A stretch of 20,562 bases of DNA, taken from the NCBI GenBank assembly GCA_903925705.1, contig CAIYGJ010000158.1:1-20562 (forward strand), read 5' to 3'. Position 1 is the stretch's first letter. Each line of letters opens with the position of its first letter. The notes under the pieces are model-generated. The model ran no database searches and had not been told where the DNA came from. It saw only the letters and a list, made by a program, of their open reading frames with translations. A program made the position numbers and the translations under genes. This DNA is from an uncultured Actinomycetes bacterium (GTDB taxonomy: Bacteria; Actinomycetota; Actinomycetes; S36-B12; UBA5976). Of this stretch, positions 1 through 7,177 are shown one piece after another.

Positions 1-530
1 AAAGTAGCCACAATTGGCATTCCTGGCGCAACTTCTTGAGCTGCAGCAACAGCGGCAGCAACTTCACCAAGGTCACTCATAGTTTCAATCAATATTGCGT
101 CACAGCCACCAGCTACCAATCCATTTATCTGCTCAGCAAAAAGTGCTTGACCGGATTCTGGAGTCAAAGTTCCCATTGGATCCATCAATTCACCAGATGG
201 ACCAACATCACCAAATACAAATACGTTTTCATGTTTGTCAGCAACCGAGCGGGCGACTTCAGAGCCAGCTTTATTCAATTCAAAAACTCGATCACCAAGG
301 TCATGCATTTCTAGTCGACCCTTGGTTCCACCAAAAGTGTTCGTGGTTACAACGTTGGCACCGGCAGCGGCATAGCCTTCCAGGACAGACGCAACCTTTT
401 CTGGCTGCTCAACATTCCATAACTCTGGTGCGCCACCGTCTATTAGACCAAGATCCTGCAGCGCAGTACCCATCGCACCATCACCAACAAGTGTGTTTCC
501 GGCGTCTAGCCATTCATAAACGTTTGCCAT
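1..530 (-). CDS. Homocysteine S-methyltransferase family protein, N-terminal part (cut by left edge)
   Basis: I translated this on the minus strand from ATG 530-528; 176 codons are present and the frame stays open to base 1. The N-terminus carries the family's DGAMGT motif (residues 17-22), then a VTTNTFGG segment, GDVGPSGE, and an LIETMSDLGE strand, all typical of the TIM-barrel methyltransferase domain shared by MetH, MmuM and betaine-homocysteine methyltransferases. Such enzymes move a methyl group to homocysteine or a corrinoid carrier in the cytosol. The zinc-binding cysteines lie in the missing C-terminal part, so the methyl donor cannot be assigned. A GGGG-type ribosome site lies 5-8 nt before the ATG. 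It sits 39 bp downstream of the PF13769-type gene in the same direction, probably one transcript. The family is a strong call; the exact substrate is unknown. Confidence 0.85.
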   Translation of the reverse strand, partial: MANVYEWLDAGNTLVGDGAMGTALQDLGLIDGGAPELWNVEQPEKVASVLEGYAAAGANVVTTNTFGGTKGRLEMHDLGDRVFELNKAGSEVARSVADKHENVFVFGDVGPSGELMDPMGTLTPESGQALFAEQINGLVAGGCDAILIETMSDLGEVAAAVAAAQEVAPGMPIVAT

Positions 531-569
531 GTCTACCCCTTAATTAGGAACTTAATTTCAAATTTGTTA

Positions 570-860
570 TTAGGAAAGTTTGTCGAGCATTGCTTGAAGT
601 GCAGATTCATCAAGTGAATTTTCCAGATCAGCACTGATACGTTCGGCCACCTCGGCTGGCTCGCCATCAACTGAAGTCCAATCACTTCGAATCCAGCCAT
701 CTAGATATGCATCTGCATCGGCTGCGTCTAATCTCATAGCCGCTTCATCGATTGCTTCTTGAAATCTGCCAGCTAGAGAAACCTTCACGGTGTCGTCACC
801 ACTTCGAGCAACAACCATTGAAGGGAAATCGCGCCAATAAGTAATCTGATACTCAGCCAT
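570..860 (-). CDS. PF13769 ('virulence factor') family small protein
   Basis: A 96-residue soluble, acidic protein. The N-terminal ITYWRDFPSMVVAR segment (residues 6-19), the KVSLAGRFQEAIDEAAM helix, and the DADAYLDGW segment match my memory of the small PF13769 family. That family is named 'virulence factor' on weak grounds and is usually found in non-pathogens. From memory, relatives in alphaproteobacteria sit beside methylenetetrahydrofolate reductase, Bmt-like homocysteine methyltransferase and corrinoid genes; here the next gene downstream is a homocysteine methyltransferase family member, which fits. The start is supported by a TAGAAT hexamer exactly 6 nt before the ATG, implying a leaderless mRNA. 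The molecular function is not known; a supporting role in folate- or corrinoid-linked methyl transfer is inference from context. Confidence 0.75.
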   Translation of the reverse strand: MAEYQITYWRDFPSMVVARSGDDTVKVSLAGRFQEAIDEAAMRLDAADADAYLDGWIRSDWTSVDGEPAEVAERISADLENSLDESALQAMLDKLS

Positions 861-866
861 GGCTTC

Positions 867-872
867 ATTCTA
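867..872 (-). promoter_or_regulatory. -10 hexamer for the leaderless PF13769 gene
   Basis: TAGAAT on the minus strand, followed by 6 nt and then the ATG at 860. This is the TANNNT-N6-ATG arrangement of actinobacterial leaderless transcripts. No clear Shine-Dalgarno sequence lies between. Confidence 0.5.
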
Positions 873-926
873 TGTTCGTTGCCAATTTGTCGGGTAGATA
901 GAGCATCCATCCGCTTGGTAGGTCAG

Positions 927-932
927 TAGATT
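927..932 (+). promoter_or_regulatory. -10 hexamer for the DUF1345-like gene (decides the GTG start)
   Basis: TAGATT is followed by 7 nt and GTG at 940. This favours the GTG at 940 over the in-frame TTG at 931, which overlaps the hexamer itself. A start at TTG 931 with AGG at 920-922 as ribosome site remains possible. Confidence 0.45.
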
Positions 933-939
933 GGGGTTT

Positions 940-1623
940 GTGAGCAACCCGGCGTATTCCGATCGTGAAGCCCCGTTTTGGCACCACGAACACAAGGGGG
1001 AATCCCGCCTTCCAATAAATGTGGTCGTCGCTTTGGTAATTCTCATGCAATTGACTTTGCCGAAAGCCCTAAATCTTTCATTCCCTTGGTTTATCTGTGG
1101 CATAGAAGCTGCTCTCCTGCTGCTTATTAACATCTTGGAGCCAAGGCGAGTTAGTTCACATTCGGGCACTCCACGAAATTTAAGTCTTGGATTGGCTGCT
1201 GCGATGTCAGCCGCCAACTTATATTCGATTGGCCGATTAATAAACGAACTTCTAAACGGTCAAGTTCGGGATGCCAAGAGCCTGTTGCTTACTGGTGGAT
1301 CCATTTGGCTGACAAATGTGATCGTGTTTGCACTTTGGTACTGGGAATTTGATCGAGGCGGTCCAGGAGCACGGGCGGCAGCCAAGAAAAGCGTTCCGGA
1401 TTTCATGTTCCCGCAAATGTCTGACCCTGATTTAGCAGCTCCGCATTGGTCATCATCTTTTTTTGATTACTTATATATTTCCTTTACAAATTCAAGTGCG
1501 TTCAGTGCCACCGACGTTCTGCCGCTTACTCGTTGGGCCAAAGCATTAATGCTGTTACAGTCAGTTACTTCGCTCATTGTTGTTGCCCTTGTTGTTGCGC
1601 GCGCTGTGAATATTTTGCATTAG
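940..1623 (+). CDS. DUF1345-like integral membrane protein
   Basis: A 227-residue protein with about six hydrophobic segments, beginning with a short charged cytosolic tail (DREAPFWHHEHKGE). Segments are visible around INVVVALVILMQLTL, WFICGIEAALLLLINIL, LGLAAAMSAANLY, LLLTGGSIWLTNVIVFALWYW, and the C-terminal LLQSVTSLIVVALVVARAVNIL. The segment FDYLYISFTNSSAFSATDV before the last helix resembles the conserved end of DUF1345 proteins, a family of unknown function. The start is set at GTG 940 from the -10 spacing; TTG at 931 would add three residues. It is followed after 14 bp by a serine hydrolase and then an MFS exporter, so the three probably form one transcript. I cannot infer a substrate or activity. 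Confidence 0.7.
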   Translation: MSNPAYSDREAPFWHHEHKGESRLPINVVVALVILMQLTLPKALNLSFPWFICGIEAALLLLINILEPRRVSSHSGTPRNLSLGLAAAMSAANLYSIGRLINELLNGQVRDAKSLLLTGGSIWLTNVIVFALWYWEFDRGGPGARAAAKKSVPDFMFPQMSDPDLAAPHWSSSFFDYLYISFTNSSAFSATDVLPLTRWAKALMLLQSVTSLIVVALVVARAVNILH

Positions 1624-1637
1624 GTTCTGGAGGCATT

Positions 1638-2228
1638 GTGAATCGAGTATTGATTATTCATGGCTGGGGAAATGAGCGACCAGAAGGACATTGGCATCGC
1701 TTGCTGGCTACAGCCTTGCGTAAGGAAGGCCACGTAGTTGCCTATCCGCAGTTGCCTGATACCGAATTACCAACATTGGCCAAGTGGCTAGCAGTTTTAA
1801 AAGTCGAGCTCGACCTTCTTAATGAAGCGGGCGATGGCGAACTAATTGTTTTTGGTCACTCACTTGGTTGTCTAACTTGGCTTCATATTTCGCAGAGTGG
1901 CATCCTGAAAGAGACAGCGTCCCGAGTCATGTTGGTGGCTCCGGCAGATCCAGAGCTATGCGGTGAAGTGCCAGATTTTCAAATGGATCTTGCTGCCCCA
2001 GTAGTTAAGGCTGCTGCACATAAAGCATCCAAATCAACTCTGTTAGTCGGTAGCGATTTAGATCCTTGGTTACCAAAGGGATTAGAAGCCACTTATGCAT
2101 CGCCACTAGATTTACCATTTGTTTTGATTCAGGGAGCTGGCCACTTTGCGGTCGAAGAAGGCTGGACGCCTTGGCAAGGTGTTATTAATTGGGTGAATGA
2201 TGCCAGCACCGATTTATCTGTGAGATAA
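1638..2228 (+). CDS. RBBP9/YdeN-like alpha/beta serine hydrolase
   Basis: A 196-residue small alpha/beta-hydrolase. An N-terminal strand ends in IIHGWG (residues 6-11), the nucleophile elbow is GHSLG with Ser75, and the likely acid and base are Asp142 (in GSDLDPW) and His169 (in GAGHF). Length and motif order fit the RBBP9/YdeN family, cytosolic esterase-like hydrolases whose natural substrates are mostly unknown. The start is GTG 1638, with a TGGAGG ribosome site about 4 nt upstream; the frame stays open further upstream but codes only an implausible cysteine-rich stretch over the preceding gene. The stop codon is 2 bp before the MFS start, so translation of the two is probably coupled. Confidence 0.85.
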   Translation: MNRVLIIHGWGNERPEGHWHRLLATALRKEGHVVAYPQLPDTELPTLAKWLAVLKVELDLLNEAGDGELIVFGHSLGCLTWLHISQSGILKETASRVMLVAPADPELCGEVPDFQMDLAAPVVKAAAHKASKSTLLVGSDLDPWLPKGLEATYASPLDLPFVLIQGAGHFAVEEGWTPWQGVINWVNDASTDLSVR

Positions 2229-2230
2229 AT

Positions 2231-3493
2231 ATGCTTGCTGATCTGAAGCGACTTTGGTTGTTGCCCCCGTTTCGCACATTATTAACCGCACGAATAATTT
2301 CAAATCTTGGGAATGGTTTAGGACCAATCGCATTGGCATTCGGCGTATTGGGTTTGGAAGATGCAACTGCTTCTTCATTAAGTATTGTCATGGCTGCACA
2401 AATGGGACCCATGGTTTTGTTCATGCTGTTTGGTGGAGTAATCGCGGATAGATTTCCGCGCGCTCTAGTCGTTGGTGTTTCCGACATGTTCTTAAGTGGT
2501 TTTGTTATTGCAAATGGCTACATGTTAATCAATGGATCGGCGACGGTTTTTAGTCTGGCTGTCATTGCATTTATCAGCGGTTCATTAAACGCATTATGGT
2601 GGCCGGCATTTGCAGGATTAATTCCAGAAATTGTCGACGAAGAAGATTTGCAGTCTGCTAATGCTGTTGTTGGCTTAGGCGCAAATGGAGCAAATATTGC
2701 TGGGACTGTTGCAGGCGGAATCATTGTTGCTGGAATTGGTGCGGGCTGGGCAATGGTTGCCGATGGAATTAGTTTCCTGATTGCTGGCTTATTAGTTTTC
2801 ACGCTTCGCAAGTATGGAAAAACTCGAATTCAAACCGAGCATTCACCAACTGTTTACGGCGACCTGGTTCATGGCTGGAAAGAATTTATAAGTCGCAGTT
2901 GGGTTGTTGCAGTTGTTGCGGGCTATGCGATTCTCAATATGATTTTTGAAAGTGTTTTTGCAGTTGTTGGTCCCGTACATGCTGAACAAGAGCTCGGTGG
3001 CCCAAAGCCTTGGTCCTGGATTTTGGCGGCACTCTCAGCCGGAATGGTTGCGGGAGTTTTAGTCTCGTTAAAAGTTCGACCAAAGCACCCGTTGGTGATT
3101 GCACTTAGCGCACAGGTTGCTGTCGCGTTGTGGATTTTGACTATGGGTGCGACTAACTGGATTCCACTAATTATGATCAGCGCCTTCTTTGCTGGAATTG
3201 CATTCGATTTCTTTTTTGTCCTGTGGCAGACCGCAATGCAAAGCAATATTCCACGCGAGTCACTTTCAAGAGTCACCTCCTATGACGCGTTTGGTTCGCT
3301 GGCTCTGGCACCATTGGGGTTGATAGTGGCTGGACCGATAACTGAAAAGTTTGGATCTTCGACAACCCTGATTTATATGGGCGTCATATTCATAGTCATC
3401 TTGGCCGTAATGATTTCGGTTCCTGCAGTGCGCCAACTTGAGGGCAAATCCGCAGAATTAGAGGAAAATTCCGCAAAACCCCATATTTCGTAA
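2231..3493 (+). CDS. MFS transporter, exporter-like (EntS / MFS_3 type)
   Basis: A 420-residue protein with a 12-helix major facilitator pattern. The N-terminus (FRTLLTARIISNLGNGLGPIA) and the loop GGVIADRFPRALVV after the second helix match the MFS motif A region of EntS-like and MFS_3 exporters. A charged cytosolic loop around residues 194-215 separates the two halves. The C-terminal tail after the last helix is hydrophilic and acidic. Such proteins sit in the cytoplasmic membrane and usually export small molecules using the proton gradient; the substrate here cannot be read from sequence. The start lies 2 bp after the hydrolase stop with no convincing ribosome site, which suggests translational coupling. 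Confidence 0.88.
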   Translation: MLADLKRLWLLPPFRTLLTARIISNLGNGLGPIALAFGVLGLEDATASSLSIVMAAQMGPMVLFMLFGGVIADRFPRALVVGVSDMFLSGFVIANGYMLINGSATVFSLAVIAFISGSLNALWWPAFAGLIPEIVDEEDLQSANAVVGLGANGANIAGTVAGGIIVAGIGAGWAMVADGISFLIAGLLVFTLRKYGKTRIQTEHSPTVYGDLVHGWKEFISRSWVVAVVAGYAILNMIFESVFAVVGPVHAEQELGGPKPWSWILAALSAGMVAGVLVSLKVRPKHPLVIALSAQVAVALWILTMGATNWIPLIMISAFFAGIAFDFFFVLWQTAMQSNIPRESLSRVTSYDAFGSLALAPLGLIVAGPITEKFGSSTTLIYMGVIFIVILAVMISVPAVRQLEGKSAELEENSAKPHIS

Positions 3494-3531
3494 ATTTTTG
3501 GTCTAAAAAACCCACTAAATCGGGGTTAAAG

Positions 3532-3591
3532 CCTCAACCTACGGTTGCGTAGGTTACGCTAGCGTAGGTTACGTTACCGTAGCCAACGAGA
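3532..3591 (+). promoter_or_regulatory. 15-bp tandem repeat and palindrome cluster, probable operator/promoter of the NMO gene
   Basis: Three 15-bp units run head to tail at 3547-3561, 3562-3576 and 3577-3591; the first two differ at one position (GCGTAGGTTACGCTA and GCGTAGGTTACGTTA) and the third is degenerate. Overlapping them is a perfect 8+8 inverted repeat, AACCTACG-N4-CGTAGGTT, at 3536-3555, and a perfect 12-bp palindrome TACGCTAGCGTA at 3555-3566. TANNNT hexamers (TACGCT 3555-3560, TACGTT 3570-3575) lie inside, so a bound protein would block a promoter. The array ends 15 bp before the start codon. The repeat structure is seen directly; a TetR-type or similar repressor as ligand is inference. 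Confidence 0.65.
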
Positions 3592-3606
3592 GGTTTTGGA
3601 GACTTC

Positions 3607-5037
3607 ATGAACAACCTGGGCTTGCCACCAATTATTCAAGGTGGCATGGGTGCGGCCGTATCTTCTTGGTATTTAGCGCGCACTGTCGCAAACGAGGGAC
3701 AACTCGGTGTCGTCTCAGGTACTGCTTTAGAAACAGTCGTAACTCGTCGCTTGCAAAATGGCGATGAAGGTGGCCACATGCGCGAGGCACTTGCGCACTT
3801 TCCATATCCAGAAGTTGCCGAAGAAATCTTGGCGAAGTTTTATAAACCAGAAGGACGCCAAGGCAAACCATTTCGTCCGATGCGTCGCTTGAGCTTAGAG
3901 GCGCACAAAGAACACGATCAACTTGCAGTTGCTTCAAACTTCGTTGAAGTTTGGCTTGCCAAGCAATCGGGTAACGGAAAAGTTGGCATTAACTTTTTAG
4001 AAAAACTTCAGACTGCAACACCTGCTGCGCTCTACGGCGCGATGCTTGCTGGCGTCGATGCAATTTTGATGGGAGCTGGAATTCCTCGAGAAATTCCACA
4101 ACTGATGACGGACTTTGCGCAAGGTAAGTCGGGTCATCTGAGTATTGATGCAGATCGCCCAGCCGGAGTTGCTGCACCTATTTTAGAATTTGATCCACTT
4201 GAGTCATTTGGTAAAGCACCAGAACTACCTCGTCCAGCTTTCTTAGCAATCGTTACTGCCGAAGTCCTTGCTTCTTATTTGGCTCGCGATGAAATAACAC
4301 GACCAGACGGATTCGTTGTCGAGCACTTCATGGCGGGTGGACACAACGCACCACCTCGCAAACTTCAGGACACAGAAACTGGTTACGGTCCAAAAGACGA
4401 AGCAAACATTCCAAAGGTCGCTGATGTTGGTTTGCCATTCTGGCTAGCTGGCGGACGCGCAACACCTGAGTCTGTTGCCGAAGCAGTTTCTCTAGGCGCA
4501 GAAGGCGTGCAAGTTGGTTCGCTATTTGCCTTAAGTAATGAATCAGGTTTACTTCCGGAGTACCGCGAACAAATGTTGCAGGCCGCCCGCGAAGGTAACT
4601 TGCGAGTTCGTACCGATCACCGCGCCTCACCAACGGGTTTCCCATTCAAGGTTGTAGACCTGCCTGGCACTGTTGGAAATGCGGAAATTTACAAAGCGCG
4701 ACCACGTCTTTGCGATCTTGGTTACTTACGTTCTAGTCATATTGATGAAGCGGGCAAGGTCAGTTACCGATGTGCCGCAGAACCAGATAGTCCGTACTTG
4801 AAAAAGGGTGGCGATGAAGCCGACCTGGAAGCTCGCATCTGCTTATGCAATGGACTAGTTGCAGCAGTAGGTCTTGGTCAAGAACGACCAGATGGTTATA
4901 AGGAAGCACCGCTACTTACTTTGGGCGCGACCACAAGTGATGTTGAAGGAATGTTGAAAGAGTTCCCAACTGGTTGGAGCGCGGTCGACGTAATCAATCG
5001 ACTGAAGCTTGGACTTCCAGTTGGAGCAAACGCTTAG
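3607..5037 (+). CDS. Nitronate monooxygenase / FabK-PfaD-like FMN protein
   Basis: A 476-residue FMN-dependent TIM-barrel protein. It opens with PPIIQGGMGAAVSSW (residues 7-21), followed by VSGTAL, a KVGINFLEK strand (125-133), an ILMGAGIP strand (153-160), VVEHFMAGGH (237-246), and the phosphate-binding GGRATPESVAEAVSLGAEGVQVG region (282-304). These fit the 2-nitropropane dioxygenase / nitronate monooxygenase superfamily, which includes FabK enoyl reductases and PfaD. A C-terminal extension holds the only four cysteines (369, 389, 412, 414), in an order I recall from close relatives, so a metal or Fe-S site is possible. A GGAG ribosome site lies 5 nt before the ATG. The repeat-rich operator upstream suggests tight control. 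The true reaction is uncertain: nitronate oxidation, or an enoyl-reductase-like role in lipid metabolism. Confidence 0.85.
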   Translation: MNNLGLPPIIQGGMGAAVSSWYLARTVANEGQLGVVSGTALETVVTRRLQNGDEGGHMREALAHFPYPEVAEEILAKFYKPEGRQGKPFRPMRRLSLEAHKEHDQLAVASNFVEVWLAKQSGNGKVGINFLEKLQTATPAALYGAMLAGVDAILMGAGIPREIPQLMTDFAQGKSGHLSIDADRPAGVAAPILEFDPLESFGKAPELPRPAFLAIVTAEVLASYLARDEITRPDGFVVEHFMAGGHNAPPRKLQDTETGYGPKDEANIPKVADVGLPFWLAGGRATPESVAEAVSLGAEGVQVGSLFALSNESGLLPEYREQMLQAAREGNLRVRTDHRASPTGFPFKVVDLPGTVGNAEIYKARPRLCDLGYLRSSHIDEAGKVSYRCAAEPDSPYLKKGGDEADLEARICLCNGLVAAVGLGQERPDGYKEAPLLTLGATTSDVEGMLKEFPTGWSAVDVINRLKLGLPVGANA

Positions 5038-5039
5038 TT

Positions 5040-5531
5040 TTAGTGAGCGTTTTTCGCGCGAGCGATTGAAGCAAGCACTTCAGCTTCAGCTTCAGCACGA
5101 TCGCCCCAAGTCGCGCCTTCAACTGACTTACCTGGTTCAAGGTCTTTGTAAGTTTCAAAGAAATGCTGAATTTCAAGGCGCTCGAATTCCGGCATGTCAC
5201 CGATGTCTTGCAAACTCAATTTGCGTGGATCATGAGCTGGAACACACATGATCTTGTCGTCTTCGCCAGCTTCATCACTCATACGGAACATTGCGATCGC
5301 GCGGCATCGGATTAATACGCCAGGAAAAGTTGGTTCTTCAATTAGCACCAGCGCATCTAATGGATCGCCATCTTGGCCAAGTGTGCCTTCGATGTAGCCA
5401 TAATCACGCGGGTAACGAGTAGCAGTGAAAAGCATGCGGTCAAGGCGTAAGCGCCCGGTTTCATGATCAACTTCGTACTTATTGCGGCTACCACCAGGAA
5501 TCTCAACTAGTACGTCAAACTCAAGTGCCAT
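5040..5531 (-). CDS. ppa: Inorganic pyrophosphatase (family I)
   Basis: A 163-residue cytosolic enzyme that hydrolyses PPi to phosphate and so pulls biosynthetic reactions forward. The family I signature DGDPLD is at residues 54-59, giving metal ligands Asp54, Asp56 and Asp59. Other hallmarks are EIPGGSRNKYEVD (10-22) with the conserved Lys18 and Glu20, and RYPRDYGYIEGT (39-50). Its length matches bacterial Ppa proteins. The stop codon lies only 2 bp from that of the convergent nitronate monooxygenase gene, with no room for a separate terminator. It is divergent from tilS across about 100 bp that contain two 15-bp repeats. A GCGGGG ribosome site precedes the ATG. Confidence 0.97.
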   Translation of the reverse strand: MALEFDVLVEIPGGSRNKYEVDHETGRLRLDRMLFTATRYPRDYGYIEGTLGQDGDPLDALVLIEEPTFPGVLIRCRAIAMFRMSDEAGEDDKIMCVPAHDPRKLSLQDIGDMPEFERLEIQHFFETYKDLEPGKSVEGATWGDRAEAEAEVLASIARAKNAH

Positions 5532-5560
5532 GATGCCCCGCCATTTCTAAATGTTTTCTT

Positions 5561-5590
5561 TATCGCCAGAATCGATATCGTCAGAATCGA
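5561..5590 (+). repeat. Two tandem 15-bp repeats between ppa and tilS
   Basis: TATCGCCAGAATCGA at 5561-5575 and TATCGTCAGAATCGA at 5576-5590 are adjacent and differ at one base. They lie in the divergent ppa/tilS promoter region, with the palindrome CGATATCG (5573-5580) across the junction. They may bind a regulator or be a local duplication. Confidence 0.6.
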
Positions 5591-5620
5591 TACTGACATT
5601 CTAGGGCCAGCCAGACTGCG

Positions 5621-5626
5621 TAGAGT
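5621..5626 (+). promoter_or_regulatory. -10 hexamer for leaderless tilS
   Basis: TAGAGT followed by 6 nt and the ATG at 5633. No ribosome-binding site is present between them. A good -35 is not obvious. Confidence 0.5.
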
Positions 5627-5632
5627 CAGAGC

Positions 5633-6580
5633 ATGATCAACCTGGAACTTCGACAAGGGCTCATTGCCAATCTTGCGGACTTAGAGGCCGGAGATTTGGT
5701 TTTTGTTGGCTGCAGTGGTGGCGCCGACAGTCTGGCGTTAGTGAAATGCGCGGTTCATGTTGGTAAAGAAAAAACGCTCTCGGTTGGTGCCATTGTTATC
5801 GACCACCAGATTCAAACAGACTCGGCAAAAACAGCTCAAGCCGCAGCCAAGGCCGCAAGTGAGCTTGGTGCTGACCCAGTTTTGATCGTGAATGTTGAAG
5901 TTGCAACCGGTGCTGGTTCAGGTGGCATGGAAGCCGCCGCTCGCAACGCCCGACGTACTGCATTTGGCAATGTTGTTAAGGAACACAATGCAAAGGCCGT
6001 GTTGCTGGGCCACACTTTGGAAGATCAAGCCGAAACCGTGCTACTTGGTTTAGCACGTGGCTCAGGTGCACGCTCGCTTTCGGGTATGCGAGCCATTGAA
6101 GGAATTTATCGTCGACCATTTCTAGGAATTGATCGATCAGTTGTGCGCGCGGAAGTCAGTAACTTAGAAGTTTTTGAAGACCCACACAATAGCGACACTA
6201 AGTTCTCGCGAGTTCGGGTGCGAAACACAATTTTGCCAATGCTGGAATCCCAATTGGGACCGGGAGTAACTCAAGCATTGGTCCGTAGCGCTGATTTACT
6301 ACGCGATGATGCAGACGCACTTGATGCGCTGGCGCGCTTTGAAATCACTCGAGTGGGCGATGATGTCAATTTGATTGGCGCATTACCTCGGGCCATTCGG
6401 TCCAGAGTCATCCGCCAACTTGCAATCTCTAACGGTTGCTCTATCAATGACTTGACTAGGGACCATGTGCTGGCGATTGATGCCTTAATTACAAATTGGC
6501 ACGGGCAAGCCGCGCTAAATTTGCCAGGCGGTGTGAACGTTGAAAGACGACATGAAAGACTTACGTTCTATCGACCTTAG
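5633..6580 (+). CDS. tilS: tRNA(Ile)-lysidine synthase
   Basis: A 315-residue N-type ATP pyrophosphatase that converts C34 of the CAU-anticodon tRNA-Ile to lysidine, so that it reads AUA. The PP-loop SGGADS is at residues 28-33, followed by VIDHQIQ and the GHTLEDQAETVLLGLARGSG region characteristic of TilS. The protein is short, lacking the long C-terminal tRNA-binding domains of E. coli TilS, as is common in actinobacteria. The order tilS-hpt is conserved in actinobacteria. The ATG at 5633 is supported by the -10 hexamer ending 6 nt upstream. The hpt start follows 17 bp after the stop, so the two are probably cotranscribed. Confidence 0.95.
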   Translation: MINLELRQGLIANLADLEAGDLVFVGCSGGADSLALVKCAVHVGKEKTLSVGAIVIDHQIQTDSAKTAQAAAKAASELGADPVLIVNVEVATGAGSGGMEAAARNARRTAFGNVVKEHNAKAVLLGHTLEDQAETVLLGLARGSGARSLSGMRAIEGIYRRPFLGIDRSVVRAEVSNLEVFEDPHNSDTKFSRVRVRNTILPMLESQLGPGVTQALVRSADLLRDDADALDALARFEITRVGDDVNLIGALPRAIRSRVIRQLAISNGCSINDLTRDHVLAIDALITNWHGQAALNLPGGVNVERRHERLTFYRP

Positions 6581-6597
6581 AAATCTAGGAGCAATGC

Positions 6598-7161
6598 GTG
6601 GACGCAGCACAAATTGGAAATGAATTAACGAGCATCGTTTTGACGACTGAGCAAATCGATACCCGGATTCGTGAGATTGCTGCCGAGATAGATAAAGATT
6701 ATGCGGGTGCCGACAAGCCAGTGTTAATGGTGGGCGTACTTAAGGGTGCGGTCATGGTTATGGCTGATTTAGCTCGCGCAGTTTCAATTCCGGTGGAATT
6801 TGATTTCATGGCTGTTTCTTCATATGGCTCTGGCACGAAGTCCAGTGGCGTTGTACGCATCATTAAAGATTTAGATATTGATTTAGCTGGCCGCGATGTT
6901 CTAATTGTCGAAGATATTTTGGACTCAGGTTTAACGCTTTCTTGGTTAATCAAGAATCTAAAATCACGTAATCCAAAATCCATTGAAGTAATGACCATGA
7001 TGCGTAAGCCAGATGCAATCAAGATTGAAGTTCCAGCAAAGTACATCGGCTTTGATATTCCAAATGAATTTGTTGTTGGCTTTGGACTTGATTACGCCGA
7101 GAAGTACCGCAATCTGCGCGAAGTTGGAGTTCTAGCTCCACATGTTTACGGCGGAGAATAA
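6598..7161 (+). CDS. hpt: Hypoxanthine phosphoribosyltransferase
   Basis: A 187-residue type I phosphoribosyltransferase that salvages hypoxanthine and guanine with PRPP to IMP and GMP in the cytosol. The PRPP loop is VLIVEDILDSGLT (residues 101-113) with the acidic pair Glu105-Asp106. The flexible loop SSYGSGTKSSG (74-84) and the KGAVMVMADL segment (49-58) fit bacterial HPRT. The start is GTG 6598 with an AGGAGC ribosome site about 6 nt upstream; an overlapping ATG at 6594 is out of frame. In many actinobacteria ftsH follows hpt, but here the next feature is the SRP RNA on the opposite strand. Confidence 0.96.
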   Translation: MDAAQIGNELTSIVLTTEQIDTRIREIAAEIDKDYAGADKPVLMVGVLKGAVMVMADLARAVSIPVEFDFMAVSSYGSGTKSSGVVRIIKDLDIDLAGRDVLIVEDILDSGLTLSWLIKNLKSRNPKSIEVMTMMRKPDAIKIEVPAKYIGFDIPNEFVVGFGLDYAEKYRNLREVGVLAPHVYGGE

Positions 7162-7177
7162 CGCGTAAAAAATTAAA

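Noticed and set aside
95..547. 150-residue plus-strand open frame opposite the homocysteine methyltransferase
   Set aside because: The minus-strand frame has clear family motifs; the plus frame is a His/Gln-rich shadow with no family resemblance.
1533..1637. 35-residue cysteine-rich N-terminal extension of the serine hydrolase (HCCCPCCCARC)
   Set aside because: It overlaps the end of the DUF1345-like gene in another frame; a good ribosome site and the family N-terminus place the start at GTG 1638.
3509..3527. Hairpin AACCC-N9-GGGTT after the MFS gene as a terminator
   Set aside because: The T-run follows only on the minus strand, where no gene ends; the stem is 5 bp with a large loop, so support for a plus-strand terminator is poor.
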